Below, piece by piece: positions 49,123 through 56,242 of a DNA stretch of 56,728 nt. The notes under the pieces are model-generated. The model had not been told where the DNA came from. It did no database searches and worked only from the letters and a program-made list of their open reading frames with translations. This DNA is from Ignavibacteria bacterium (GTDB taxonomy: Bacteria; Bacteroidota; Ignavibacteria; Tepidaquicellales; OLB5): contig JAUQWQ010000038.1 of NCBI GenBank assembly GCA_030835085.1, positions 1 to 56,728 of the forward strand, written 5' to 3'. The translations under genes were made by a program, and so were the position numbers. Within the stretch, counting starts at the first letter, position 1. Each line of letters starts with the position of its first letter.

Positions 49123-49196
49123 CACCCACGACAGGAGTCGAACCTGTGGCCTGCGGTTTAGGAAACCGACGCTCTATCCTACTGAGCTACGAGGGC
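49123..49196 (-). tRNA. tRNA-Arg(CCU), right copy at island end (acceptor mismatch)
   Basis: Identical to the left tRNA over 68 bp from its 5' end, but the 3' acceptor strand is CGTGGGT in place of CGAGGGT, which makes a T-T mismatch with position 5, and the discriminator is G in place of A. The anticodon is CCT. Its 5' flank is chromosomal, so it keeps the original promoter, while its 3' end is from the island. It marks the right end. Confidence 0.78.
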
Positions 49197-49503
49197 AATT
49201 TACTACTGAGCTATCACGCCTTTGGCGTGACTTCATCACGATTACATCGTGGTTTGCGAGGGCAGATTGAAATCTTGTGTTTCTAGTATCCTACTGAACT
49301 ATCACGCCTTTGGCGTGACTTCATCACGATTACATCGTGGTTTGCGAGGGCATAAAATTGTGATAATTAACAAATATAGCAATTTTTAGAAACAGATAAA
49401 ATATAAATAATTTACAAAAATATCATTCAATGATACACATACGAATAATAAGTCATTTATATTTATTCCATAATAAACTATATTTCTCAACTTTTTAAAA
49501 ATT
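49197..49503. repeat. Two tRNA-Arg 5' fragments interrupted by a 43-bp double palindrome
   Basis: Each fragment reads ctactga(g/a)cta, then 43 bp, then cgagggca, the last being the tRNA's 5' end on the minus strand. The 43 bp sit at 49214-49256 and 49302-49344 and hold two palindromes, tcacgcctttggcgtga and cacgattacatcgtg. The second fragment keeps more of the D-arm (tatcctactgaacta). The remaining 150 bp to the DinB gene are AT-rich and hold no gene. Confidence 0.8.
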
Positions 49504-49995
49504 ATGGAAAGCACAATAAAAGCTGAATTATGGAATCAATACGGCGCAGCGCTGGATATGCTGGAAAACGCGCTTGTTAAATGTCCCGATAGCCTTTGGG
49601 ATGATGAAAATAAATTCTGGTATAACGCATACCACTGTTTATTCTTTACTGATTACGACCTGACAACCGACCCGGAAAATTTTCATCCGCCTGAGCCGTA
49701 TACAATGTCTGAAATGGATCCATCAGGAATAATGCCGGAGAGAACTTACACGAAGGAAGAGCTGATTGCATACCTTGGACATTCAAGAGAAAAAGCCCGC
49801 AAACTTATAGGCAGACCAATTGAAGAATTAATCAATATGAGATGGAATAACGGACGCAGAAATTACAGCATGATAGAACACCTGCTCCACAGTATGCGGC
49901 ACGTTCAGCATCACACTGGGCAATTAAATATGCTGCTTGGAAAAGTAGACCATGACCTGCCGATATGGGTATCGCAAACTAAAATTAATTTATAA
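49504..49995 (+). CDS. DinB-family protein
   Basis: DinB/YfiT-like four-helix metalloproteins; many are thiol S-transferases such as bacillithiol transferases. The 163-residue protein has the expected His in NAYHCLFFTDYDL and the HxxxH-like RHVQHHTGQLNMLLG near the C-terminus, which supply the metal ligands. It resembles the third gene downstream (50308) over its full length: SLWDDENKFWYNAYHCLFFT against SSYWYITFHTLFFTDYYLDM, and HDLPIWVSQTK against HDLPVWVSQTK. It is followed after five bases by the 50001 gene. Confidence 0.87.
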   Translation: MESTIKAELWNQYGAALDMLENALVKCPDSLWDDENKFWYNAYHCLFFTDYDLTTDPENFHPPEPYTMSEMDPSGIMPERTYTKEELIAYLGHSREKARKLIGRPIEELINMRWNNGRRNYSMIEHLLHSMRHVQHHTGQLNMLLGKVDHDLPIWVSQTKINL

Positions 49996-50000
49996 TTATT

Positions 50001-50285
50001 ATGATAATACTGCAAATTGAGCATCCTGTTCCGGATTTTGAAGGCTGGAAGAAAGCTTTTGAAAATGATCCAATGGACCGTGCTGCATCAGGAGTTAAGA
50101 GTCACAGAGTTTCAAGATTGTCTGATAATCCAAACTATGTTATAATTGAGCTTGAGTTTGTTGATATAAATGAAGCTGCTGCAATGTTGGGAAGGCTTCA
50201 ATCATTATGGAAGAAAGTAGACGGCAAAGTAATGACAGATCCTAAAACCAAAATGTTTGAAGTTGTTGATAGTAAAATTTATTAA
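50001..50285 (+). CDS. Small dimeric alpha/beta-barrel-like protein
   Basis: A 94-residue protein with the pattern of ferredoxin-like dimeric barrel proteins: MIILQIEHPVPDFEGWKKAF, then VKSHRVSRLSDNPNYVIIEL and the helical AAAMLGRLQSLWKKVDG. Such proteins include ABM-type monooxygenase relatives and many of unknown role. Not assigned further. It sits between two DinB genes with gaps of 5 and 22 bp, so it is probably in the same operon. Confidence 0.68.
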   Translation: MIILQIEHPVPDFEGWKKAFENDPMDRAASGVKSHRVSRLSDNPNYVIIELEFVDINEAAAMLGRLQSLWKKVDGKVMTDPKTKMFEVVDSKIY

Positions 50286-50307
50286 ATAAATAATAATTTG
50301 AATTTAT

Positions 50308-50847
50308 ATGGATAATTTTAAAACAGAATTGTGGAAACAATTCGGTGCAGCACTTGATATGTTTGAAAATGCTATTGCAAAATGTCCGGTTGATTTGTGG
50401 ACATATAACTATTCCACCGGTAAGGACACTCTTAATGCGAAACATATTGATGAAGTGAGGAGCAGTTACTGGTATATAACTTTCCACACATTGTTTTTTA
50501 CTGATTATTATCTTGATATGGATCCTGATAACTTCAAAATGCCTGCACCTTTCACTATAAAGGAAGAAGATATTGATGAAGTTATGCCTGAGAAAATTTA
50601 CAGCAAAGATGAGCTTTTGACCTATACTGCACATTGCCGCAGCAAGCTGCATAGTCTATTAAAGGATATGGATGAAGTAAAGGCGGCTCACAGGTGGAAG
50701 AATCCCTGGAAGGATTACAGCATGATAGAAATTACAATGTACAATATGCGGCATGTAATGCATCACACAGGTCAATTGAATATGATGCTGGGCAGGATTA
50801 ATCATGATCTGCCGGTGTGGGTATCGCAAACGAAAAATATACTATAG
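50308..50847 (+). CDS. DinB-family protein, paralogue of 49504
   Basis: A 179-residue DinB-like protein whose similarity to the 49504 product is obvious: MDNFKTELWKQFGAALDMFE against IKAELWNQYGAALDMLENAL, the helix around YSMIEITMYNMRHVMHHTGQ with the metal-binding His, and HDLPVWVSQTKNIL at the end. About 17 extra residues lie in the first loop (TYNYSTGKDTLNAKHIDEVR). It is probably a recent tandem duplicate. Confidence 0.88.
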   Translation: MDNFKTELWKQFGAALDMFENAIAKCPVDLWTYNYSTGKDTLNAKHIDEVRSSYWYITFHTLFFTDYYLDMDPDNFKMPAPFTIKEEDIDEVMPEKIYSKDELLTYTAHCRSKLHSLLKDMDEVKAAHRWKNPWKDYSMIEITMYNMRHVMHHTGQLNMMLGRINHDLPVWVSQTKNIL

Positions 50848-50872
50848 GATAAAATATTCCAATATATGTAAA

Positions 50873-51220
50873 ATGAAATTTATACTATTCTTTATCTTTA
50901 TCAGCACTTATTCTGTATGCACACAGTATCTCCCTCAGGATGAATTTGATAAACTAATCCGTATTTCAGACAACTATGAAGTTAAAAACAGAATGGGTGG
51001 AACATGGGTTGGTCACATATTTACAATAAATGTAAATAATTTTGATACAGTAAAACAGATATGCATTAACTACTTTGATAACTTAAACAAAGAAGAAGAA
51101 ATCAAAGACTGGAATATTGTGACAACTTTCTCGAACCCTGAATGGACCTTTGTTTTTTTTATAAGGTATCCGGTCGGAGAGACAAAGTCATTTACAGTAT
51201 CTGTAAATTACCGGCAATAG
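50873..51220 (+). CDS. Small exported protein
   Basis: The ATG at 50873 gives 115 residues with a signal peptide (MKFILFFIFISTYSVCTQYL). A frame that starts at 50804 overlaps the DinB gene and is not credible. The mature part (DEFDKLIRISDNYEVKNRMG, WTFVFFIRYPVGETKSFTVS) shows no known motif. It is directly followed by a relic of a third DinB gene. Confidence 0.55.
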   Translation: MKFILFFIFISTYSVCTQYLPQDEFDKLIRISDNYEVKNRMGGTWVGHIFTINVNNFDTVKQICINYFDNLNKEEEIKDWNIVTTFSNPEWTFVFFIRYPVGETKSFTVSVNYRQ

Positions 51221-51228
51221 TAATAGTT

Positions 51229-51324
51229 GACAATTTGCATCATAAGGGTCATTTGAATATGATGCTGGGTAAGATTGACCATGATTTGCCCGTTTGGGTT
51301 TCCCAGACGAAGACTGTACTTTGA
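51229..51324 (+). pseudogene. C-terminal relic of a third DinB-family gene
   Basis: The last 28 codons read HHKGHLNMMLGKIDHDLPVW followed by VSQTKTVL and a stop at 51322-51324, which is close to HHTGQLNMMLGRINHDLPVW and VSQTKNIL of the 50308 gene. No upstream DinB sequence is in frame with it. It is thus a relic left when the front of a third tandem copy was lost or replaced by the 50873 gene. Confidence 0.82.
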
Positions 51325-51360
51325 AACTGTACTTATATATTCATGAACAGCATATAAACA

Positions 51361-51393
51361 AAAAAGGTCAAAGTTTTATACTTTGACCTTTTT
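51361..51393. terminator. Bidirectional intrinsic terminator
   Basis: Stem aaaggtcaaagt and actttgacctt with loop tttat, flanked by an A-run on one side and a T-run on the other. It lies between the convergent DinB relic and the 51413 gene and should stop both. Confidence 0.85.
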
Positions 51394-51412
51394 CAATTTC
51401 ATGTACTGACTC

Positions 51413-51730
51413 TTAATAACTGAATTCATCATCCTTTTTGGGGTTCTTTGATTTTTCAAGGGCATCAAGGAACATTATGATACGGTGATTTAAACTGTCG
51501 AGCAGTTCAATTACAATCCCGAAGCTGAGATAGAGCATTCCCGAAACAATTGATGAAAGTATAATTGCTCCGCCGGCTACAATTTTTATGAGGTAAACCT
51601 GCTCCATATACGGATTCGGCGCACCCTTTAAACTTGCATAAAGACTTAATGCATCAGAAATAACATATATACCGGCAATTATTCCGATAAAGATGGTTAC
51701 AAATCCCAATATTTTTAGTAGTGTTTGCAT
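51413..51730 (-). CDS. Small two-TM membrane protein, unknown
   Basis: A 105-residue protein with two or three hydrophobic stretches: LLKILGFVTIFIGIIAGIYV, LIKIVAGGAIILSSIVSGML and the amphipathic tail FGIVIELLDSLNHRIIMFLD, ending in a Lys/Asp-rich cytosolic tail. Unrecognised. A proper terminator lies 20 bp past its stop. Monocistronic. Confidence 0.65.
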   Translation of the reverse strand: MQTLLKILGFVTIFIGIIAGIYVISDALSLYASLKGAPNPYMEQVYLIKIVAGGAIILSSIVSGMLYLSFGIVIELLDSLNHRIIMFLDALEKSKNPKKDDEFSY

Positions 51731-51877
51731 TTGTTTTATGCTGTTTTGTTATACAAAGATAATAAAAAATTAAATATAAAATGTTTGTTGCTGATAACTC
51801 TCTCAGCGAATGAGATCCTTCCTTCCTCCCGCTCCGCGGTTTTAAGGCGTGGCTTCACTTCGTGCCTCAGGATTAAA

Positions 51878-52729
51878 CTAATACTTATAAAAGCCCTGTT
51901 TGGTTTTTCTGCCAAGCAAGCCTGAGTCTACCATCTTCTGCTGTATAGGACTTGGTTTATACTTCTGGTCATAAAAGAAAGCCTCATAAACCGATTTTGT
52001 TACCGATAGATTTATATCGATGCCTATCAAGTCCATAAGCTCAAAGGGTCCCATAGCGAAGCCGCCTTCTTCCTTCATAATACTATCAATTACTTCAGCG
52101 CTAAGGTTTTCTTCACCCATAATTTTCAGTGATTCGCCGTAAAATGCCCGGGCTACCCTGTTTACAATGAAAGCAGGAGTATCCATACATAACACCGGGA
52201 CCTTACCGAGCTTTTTACAAAGCTCAGTAACCGCATTCACGGTTTCCTGGCTGGTGAACTCACCTTTAATAACCTCAACAAGCTTCATTATGTTCGCGGG
52301 ATTGAAGAAATGCATTCCCGCTACCCTGCCGGGGTTATTCTTTACGGCTGTAGATATTGATATTATTGAAAATGAAGATGTGTTTGTGGCAAGTATAGCA
52401 TCGGGTTTAGAAATTTCATCGAGCTTTTTGTAAAGCTCTTTTTTGAGATCGATATTTTCAATTGCAGCTTCAATTATGATATCGCAATCAGCCAGACCGG
52501 ATAAATCATTTACCTGAACAATATTTCCTTCGGCAGCTTTTCTTTTATCAGCATCGATCTTTCCTTTTTCTTCAAGCTTCCGGAATCCTTTGGAAATACC
52601 GGAGACTGCTTTTTGAACAGCCTCCGGTGAAATATCATACAGAAGTGTTTCAAATCCATTAATAGCTGCAGCCGCGGCTATGCCACTGCCCATTGTTCCC
52701 GCCCCTATTATACCGATCTTTTTTATCAT
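51878..52729 (-). CDS. 3-hydroxyacyl-CoA dehydrogenase (3-hydroxybutyryl-CoA type)
   Basis: Oxidises 3-hydroxyacyl-CoA with NAD+ in fatty-acid degradation or butanoate metabolism. The 283-residue chain has the Rossmann NAD motif IGIIGAGTMGSGIAAAAAIN, the catalytic signature GMHFFNPANIMKLVEVI with the conserved His, and the C-terminal PFELMDLIGIDINL. Length is that of the single-domain Hbd/PaaH form. The ATG at 52727-52729 is preferred to the TTG one codon upstream. It is 9 bp downstream of a Gfo/Idh gene and probably co-transcribed. The acyl-chain preference is not certain. Confidence 0.93.
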   Translation of the reverse strand: MIKKIGIIGAGTMGSGIAAAAAINGFETLLYDISPEAVQKAVSGISKGFRKLEEKGKIDADKRKAAEGNIVQVNDLSGLADCDIIIEAAIENIDLKKELYKKLDEISKPDAILATNTSSFSIISISTAVKNNPGRVAGMHFFNPANIMKLVEVIKGEFTSQETVNAVTELCKKLGKVPVLCMDTPAFIVNRVARAFYGESLKIMGEENLSAEVIDSIMKEEGGFAMGPFELMDLIGIDINLSVTKSVYEAFFYDQKYKPSPIQQKMVDSGLLGRKTKQGFYKY

Positions 52730-52738
52730 CAATTCAGT

Positions 52739-53743
52739 TTACTTGAATGAAATTTCTTTGCCTGCTTTGGCAGATTCATATATCGCGTCAACAATCTTCA
52801 TCCTGTCAAGCGCTTCGGAACCATCAGAGAGCGAACGCTTGCCTGTGAGCACTGAATTTACGAAATTATTCAGCTCATACTCATAAGTACGCTTAAACAG
52901 GTTTGCCGGTTTTTCAATTTTGACCGGTGTAACATTCACAAGCGTTTCATGCATGTTTTTATATATACGCAGCGGATTGATACTTGAGCTTCCTTCCTTG
53001 CCGTAGACATTGCAGTAAAACATGTCAGTTGCCCTGTGCAGTGTCCAGCTGGTTTCAATTGAAACAGTCGAACCGTTCTCAAATCTCAGCAGTACAAATG
53101 ATGAATCTTCAACATCTTTAAATGAATGGTTAAAATTCACTGCGCTTACACTTTTGATTTTGGGGAATTTCATCATCCACAATGATATATCAAGTACAAC
53201 TATTCCCAGGTCCATAAATACACCGCCGCCTGACTCAGTTTTTTTAACCGACCATTTTTCGGCAGTACTTCTTTTTTTAAGATAACCGGCTTTAATGTAG
53301 AACACTTCGCCAATTTCGCCTGCGGAAACAAAACTTTCCTGCATCATTACTTCCGGTCTGAACCGGTTGTTCATACCAACCATTAAAAGTTTTTTAGCTT
53401 TCTTTGCAGCATCAACTATCGCTGAGGCTTCTTCGTAGTTCCTTGCAAGCGGTTTTTCAACCAGTACGTTCAGTCCTTTTTTCAATCCTTTAATTGCCTG
53501 CTCATGGTGCAGGCTTGTTGGTGATGTTACCACAAGGCAATCAGCATCAACAGTATCAAGCATTTCATCAAGTGATGTAAATGCATTTTTAACATTATAT
53601 TTTTCTGCAATGGTTTTAGTTTTAGAGCGGTCAATATCGCAAACGCCTGCTATTTCAACATTATCCATTTTTGAAAGTATCGGCAAATGAGCTATCTGTG
53701 CAATGCCGCCTAATCCTGATATTAAAATCCTGGTTTTTTCCAT
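52739..53743 (-). CDS. Gfo/Idh/MocA-family oxidoreductase
   Basis: NAD(P)-dependent dehydrogenase of sugars or sugar-like compounds. The 334-residue chain has the Rossmann motif ILISGLGGIAQIAHLPILSK, the conserved VLVEKPLARNYEEA (EKPxA), and the catalytic region SGGGVFMDLGIVVLDISLWM; the last has Gly-Asp in MDLG where many have DxGxH. The substrate is unknown. It precedes the hydroxyacyl-CoA dehydrogenase gene. The region immediately upstream is occupied by SRP RNA on the same strand. Confidence 0.9.
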   Translation of the reverse strand: MEKTRILISGLGGIAQIAHLPILSKMDNVEIAGVCDIDRSKTKTIAEKYNVKNAFTSLDEMLDTVDADCLVVTSPTSLHHEQAIKGLKKGLNVLVEKPLARNYEEASAIVDAAKKAKKLLMVGMNNRFRPEVMMQESFVSAGEIGEVFYIKAGYLKKRSTAEKWSVKKTESGGGVFMDLGIVVLDISLWMMKFPKIKSVSAVNFNHSFKDVEDSSFVLLRFENGSTVSIETSWTLHRATDMFYCNVYGKEGSSSINPLRIYKNMHETLVNVTPVKIEKPANLFKRTYEYELNNFVNSVLTGKRSLSDGSEALDRMKIVDAIYESAKAGKEISFK

Positions 53744-53827
53744 TTGTATAATTTAGTAATATTCTATAAAGTGATATATAATAATATATTTTATTGATGA
53801 ACTTCCTCTGCTTCCGGCAGAGTAAGT

Positions 53828-53860
53828 CTAACAACACCAACAAAAGGGTTGGATTGTTAG
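53828..53860. other. Hairpin downstream of the SRP RNA
   Basis: ctaacaacaccaac and gttggattgttag form a long stem with loop aaaag. It follows the SRP RNA by about 11 bp on the minus strand and may add to its termination or belong to the Gfo/Idh leader. Confidence 0.5.
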
Positions 53861-53870
53861 AAATAAAAAA

Positions 53871-53965
53871 GGTCAAGTTACCCGGATCACACAATCTTTT
53901 GCTTACCGTTGCTTTCTTTCGAACCTGGCGGGGTTAGGCAAAAAACCGTTGCCCGGGACTTGACC
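53871..53965 (-). ncRNA. ffs: Bacterial SRP RNA (small, 4.5S-like)
   Basis: The 95-nt RNA binds Ffh and brings signal-bearing ribosomes to the membrane. The ends pair (ggtcaagt/acttgacc) and are extended by cccggg-type pairs. The apical domain reads CGCCAGGTTCGAAAGAAAGCAACGG, the SRP signature with the GNRA tetraloop as GAAA where GGAA is more usual. After the end a T-run on the minus strand (53865-53870) makes the terminator. It lies between the LptF/G permease gene and the Gfo/Idh gene. Confidence 0.88.
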
Positions 53966-53972
53966 ATTAAAA

Positions 53973-55325
53973 TCAAACTGGCTTAACTTTAATTGTTTTA
54001 TTTTTAAACAATCTTTTTATGTTTAAGCTATCCCTGAAAACCAAATAAATACCTGCTGAACCTAATACTATGTTTGCTGCCCACATGCTTAAAAAAGGAC
54101 TCAAAAGCTCTCTATCTGCCAGCTTTTCACCGCCTATCAAACATGCCCAATATAATAAAAAGAATCCTAAACTCATTCCTGCCGCCACTCCAAATCCGCC
54201 TTTGCGGGTTATCATTCCAAGCGGCGCTCCAATCAGTACAAATATAACACATGCAAACGGAATTGAGTACTTTTTGTAGATCTCAACAAGGTACATATCA
54301 ATCTGCTTGTTGTTCGAAGCCTCAACTGTTTTCTGGGTCATGTACTTCTGCTTCAAACCTTTGTACCTGTTAAGGATGGACATGATCTTCATCCTGTTTA
54401 GATTGCTTGCTGTGCTATCAAGCTTTGTTGTATCATAATTAAACGCTGCAAGCTCTTTTGCGATACTCTGCAGCTGTATTACAGAGTTTTCTTTATCTGT
54501 AATAAATCCTTTGCTGATGTTATTCACAATGCTCCGCATTGAATCTGCACTAAGCTCACGGTCACCTCTTGAAAAAGCGCCTTCATCTGAACTGCTGAAA
54601 CCGAACCCGGCTGCATCAATTGATACAATGTGCTTTTCAAACTTTATTTTGCGGTACGAGCCGTTTGGATTTTTCTTATCTATCTGGTGAATTTCACCCT
54701 GGTAGAGATCCAGGATTATTTTTGAATAATCATTGGAAAAATTTATCTGACCGCTATCTGCAGTGAGTGTATTTGAATAAACCGCGTTGGAATTATCAAT
54801 TATGAAAACACCTTCGAGCTTATTTGAATTCTCGAAAGTCTTCCTCACAAGCATATTGTAACCGCTGATATCATCAGTGAACCTGCCAGCCTCAATTACG
54901 AAGGTCGGCCTGGTACGCTGGATATCTGTCATTAAAACCCTTGTTCTGTGGTTAGCTTCCGGGAGAACTTTATTGTTAAAAAGTATCAGTCCGTAGCATA
55001 AAATACCTGAAAATATCAGAACGGGGAAAATAAGCTTTAACGGGCTTAAGCCCGATGCGCGCATTACTGTTGTTTCATTCGTAGATGACAAAGAGCCGAA
55101 AGCCATAAGCGTGGCTATTAGAACCGCCATGGGACCCGCCAGGGTCACCATCCACGCCAGATTCAGGGTTATTAACTGTGTGATAATCCACCAGCTTAAG
55201 CCCTTACCTACCAGGTTATCTATATACTTATAAATAAACTGGAACGTAAAAACAAAAATAACAATAAAAAAAGAAATTATAAATGGCGCAAAATGTGCCT
55301 TTAATATGTAGCGGTATATTAACAA
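53973..55325 (-). CDS. LptF/LptG-family permease
   Basis: LptF/G are the membrane subunits of the LptB2FG complex that pulls LPS from the inner membrane. The 450-residue protein has the typical layout: three N-terminal membrane helices (residues about 10-110) with MVTLAGPMAVLIATLMAFGS, the coupling motif SSTNETTVMRASGLSPLKLI, a periplasmic domain (about 120-330), and three C-terminal helices (ISMPFACVIFVLIGAPLGMI-like, then GFFLLYWACLIGGE). The start is TTG at 55323-55325. Its presence supports a Gram-negative cell with LPS. Whether it is LptF or LptG cannot be told. Confidence 0.91.
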   Translation of the reverse strand: MLIYRYILKAHFAPFIISFFIVIFVFTFQFIYKYIDNLVGKGLSWWIITQLITLNLAWMVTLAGPMAVLIATLMAFGSLSSTNETTVMRASGLSPLKLIFPVLIFSGILCYGLILFNNKVLPEANHRTRVLMTDIQRTRPTFVIEAGRFTDDISGYNMLVRKTFENSNKLEGVFIIDNSNAVYSNTLTADSGQINFSNDYSKIILDLYQGEIHQIDKKNPNGSYRKIKFEKHIVSIDAAGFGFSSSDEGAFSRGDRELSADSMRSIVNNISKGFITDKENSVIQLQSIAKELAAFNYDTTKLDSTASNLNRMKIMSILNRYKGLKQKYMTQKTVEASNNKQIDMYLVEIYKKYSIPFACVIFVLIGAPLGMITRKGGFGVAAGMSLGFFLLYWACLIGGEKLADRELLSPFLSMWAANIVLGSAGIYLVFRDSLNIKRLFKNKTIKVKPV

Positions 55326-55436
55326 TTAATTTCTCATTTTTTGTATAAATTCCATACTGTTAAAACAAAGATATGAATTTATAAGTTTTAACTGAATGCC
55401 AAAAGAAAGTGGATTTCCGGGAAGTATTAAAAAAAT

Positions 55437-55483
55437 GAGACGACCCACCCATACCTTTCGGCAAGGCATAGCGGGTCGTCTCT
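55437..55483. repeat. Palindromic repeat between LptF/G and fasciclin genes
   Basis: gagacgaccca and gggtcgtctc enclose a 26-nt loop that has a smaller hairpin (cctttcggcaagg). It is REP-like. It may also end transcription of the fasciclin gene, but has no T-run. Confidence 0.75.
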
Positions 55484-55523
55484 ACAGGATCAATTTTATC
55501 GATACTGTTTAAAAATCGAGTAA

Positions 55524-56087
55524 CTATTTAGTTGGCGGCAATACTACTTCATCAATGATGTGGACTATACCATTAGTAGCTTTAACAGATGCCGATATCT
55601 TACCTTTATCAATAAGGATAACTCCCTCTTTTTTAGATATCTTAGTATTGGTTCCATCAACCATGTTTATGGTCTGTCCGTCCTGCAGCATATCAGTTGA
55701 ATAAACCGCTACAGCTACATGATGCTGGAGGATATCAGTTAGTTTCTGTTTGTTTTCGGGTTTAAGCAGATCATCAAGTGTTCCTGCCGGAAGTTTATCA
55801 AAAGCCGCATTGGTTGGTGCAAATACTGTAAACGGACCCGCATTTGAGAGTACATCAATAAGCTCAGCAGCCTGCAGGGCTTTCACAAGGGTAGTATGGT
55901 CAGGTGAGCCGGCAGCAATTTTAACAACGTCTTTTTCTGAAACATCATCTTTTACGTTTGACTGTCCGATTGGCGTTTGTTTTGTGGTTTTATCACTTGA
56001 TTTATCTGTTGTTTTGGTTGTATCTGTTTTACCGCAGCCTATTATAAATGAAAAAAATACTATCAAAATTAATGTAAATTTGCCCAT
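55524..56087 (-). CDS. Fasciclin-domain lipoprotein
   Basis: Fasciclin (FAS1) domains mediate adhesion or binding at the cell surface. The 187-residue protein has a lipoprotein signal (MGKFTLILIVFFSFIIGC, Cys 18), a Thr/Lys/Ser-rich linker, and a single FAS1 domain (about 55-185) with LQAAELIDVLSNAGPFTVFA and PTNAAFDKLPAGTLDDLLKP, then LQHHVAVAVYSTDML and TNGIVHIIDEVVLPP. Complete and typical. It stands alone; a divergent methyltransferase starts 155 bp away. Confidence 0.94.
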   Translation of the reverse strand: MGKFTLILIVFFSFIIGCGKTDTTKTTDKSSDKTTKQTPIGQSNVKDDVSEKDVVKIAAGSPDHTTLVKALQAAELIDVLSNAGPFTVFAPTNAAFDKLPAGTLDDLLKPENKQKLTDILQHHVAVAVYSTDMLQDGQTINMVDGTNTKISKKEGVILIDKGKISASVKATNGIVHIIDEVVLPPTK

Positions 56088-56242
56088 TTATTTCCTCCTG
56101 AAATTATAAATTTATTAAATTATCTATTTTGACAATTTAAATATAAAGGTTGGAATTTGAGTGCGCATTGACTTAAGTCAATAATTTAAATATTGTAATT
56201 GAATACTGTAAATATAATTTTTGTATAAGTATTCTAAAAAAA

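Larger units (their letters stand above)
27787..49196. mobile_element. 21.3-kb genomic (defence) island at tRNA-Arg(CCU)
   Basis: The 73-bp segment 27787-27859 recurs at 49124-49196 with one mismatch, offset 21,337 bp, and both are tRNA-Arg(CCU) copies. A tyrosine integrase gene begins 145 bp inside the left end. A second repeated sequence of 25 bp, containing agtaactaat twice, occurs inside each end (27940-27964 and 49074-49098) and is a candidate for integrase arm binding. The interior is AT-rich and has defence genes, an unrecognised gene pair, and a cargo operon, unlike the flanking housekeeping genes. No conjugation or phage structural genes are present, so it is probably an integrative element that needs a helper. 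Confidence 0.88.

Noticed and set aside
50804-50872. Longer N-terminus for the exported protein at 50873
   Set aside because: It overlaps the end of the DinB gene in another frame and would hide the signal peptide.
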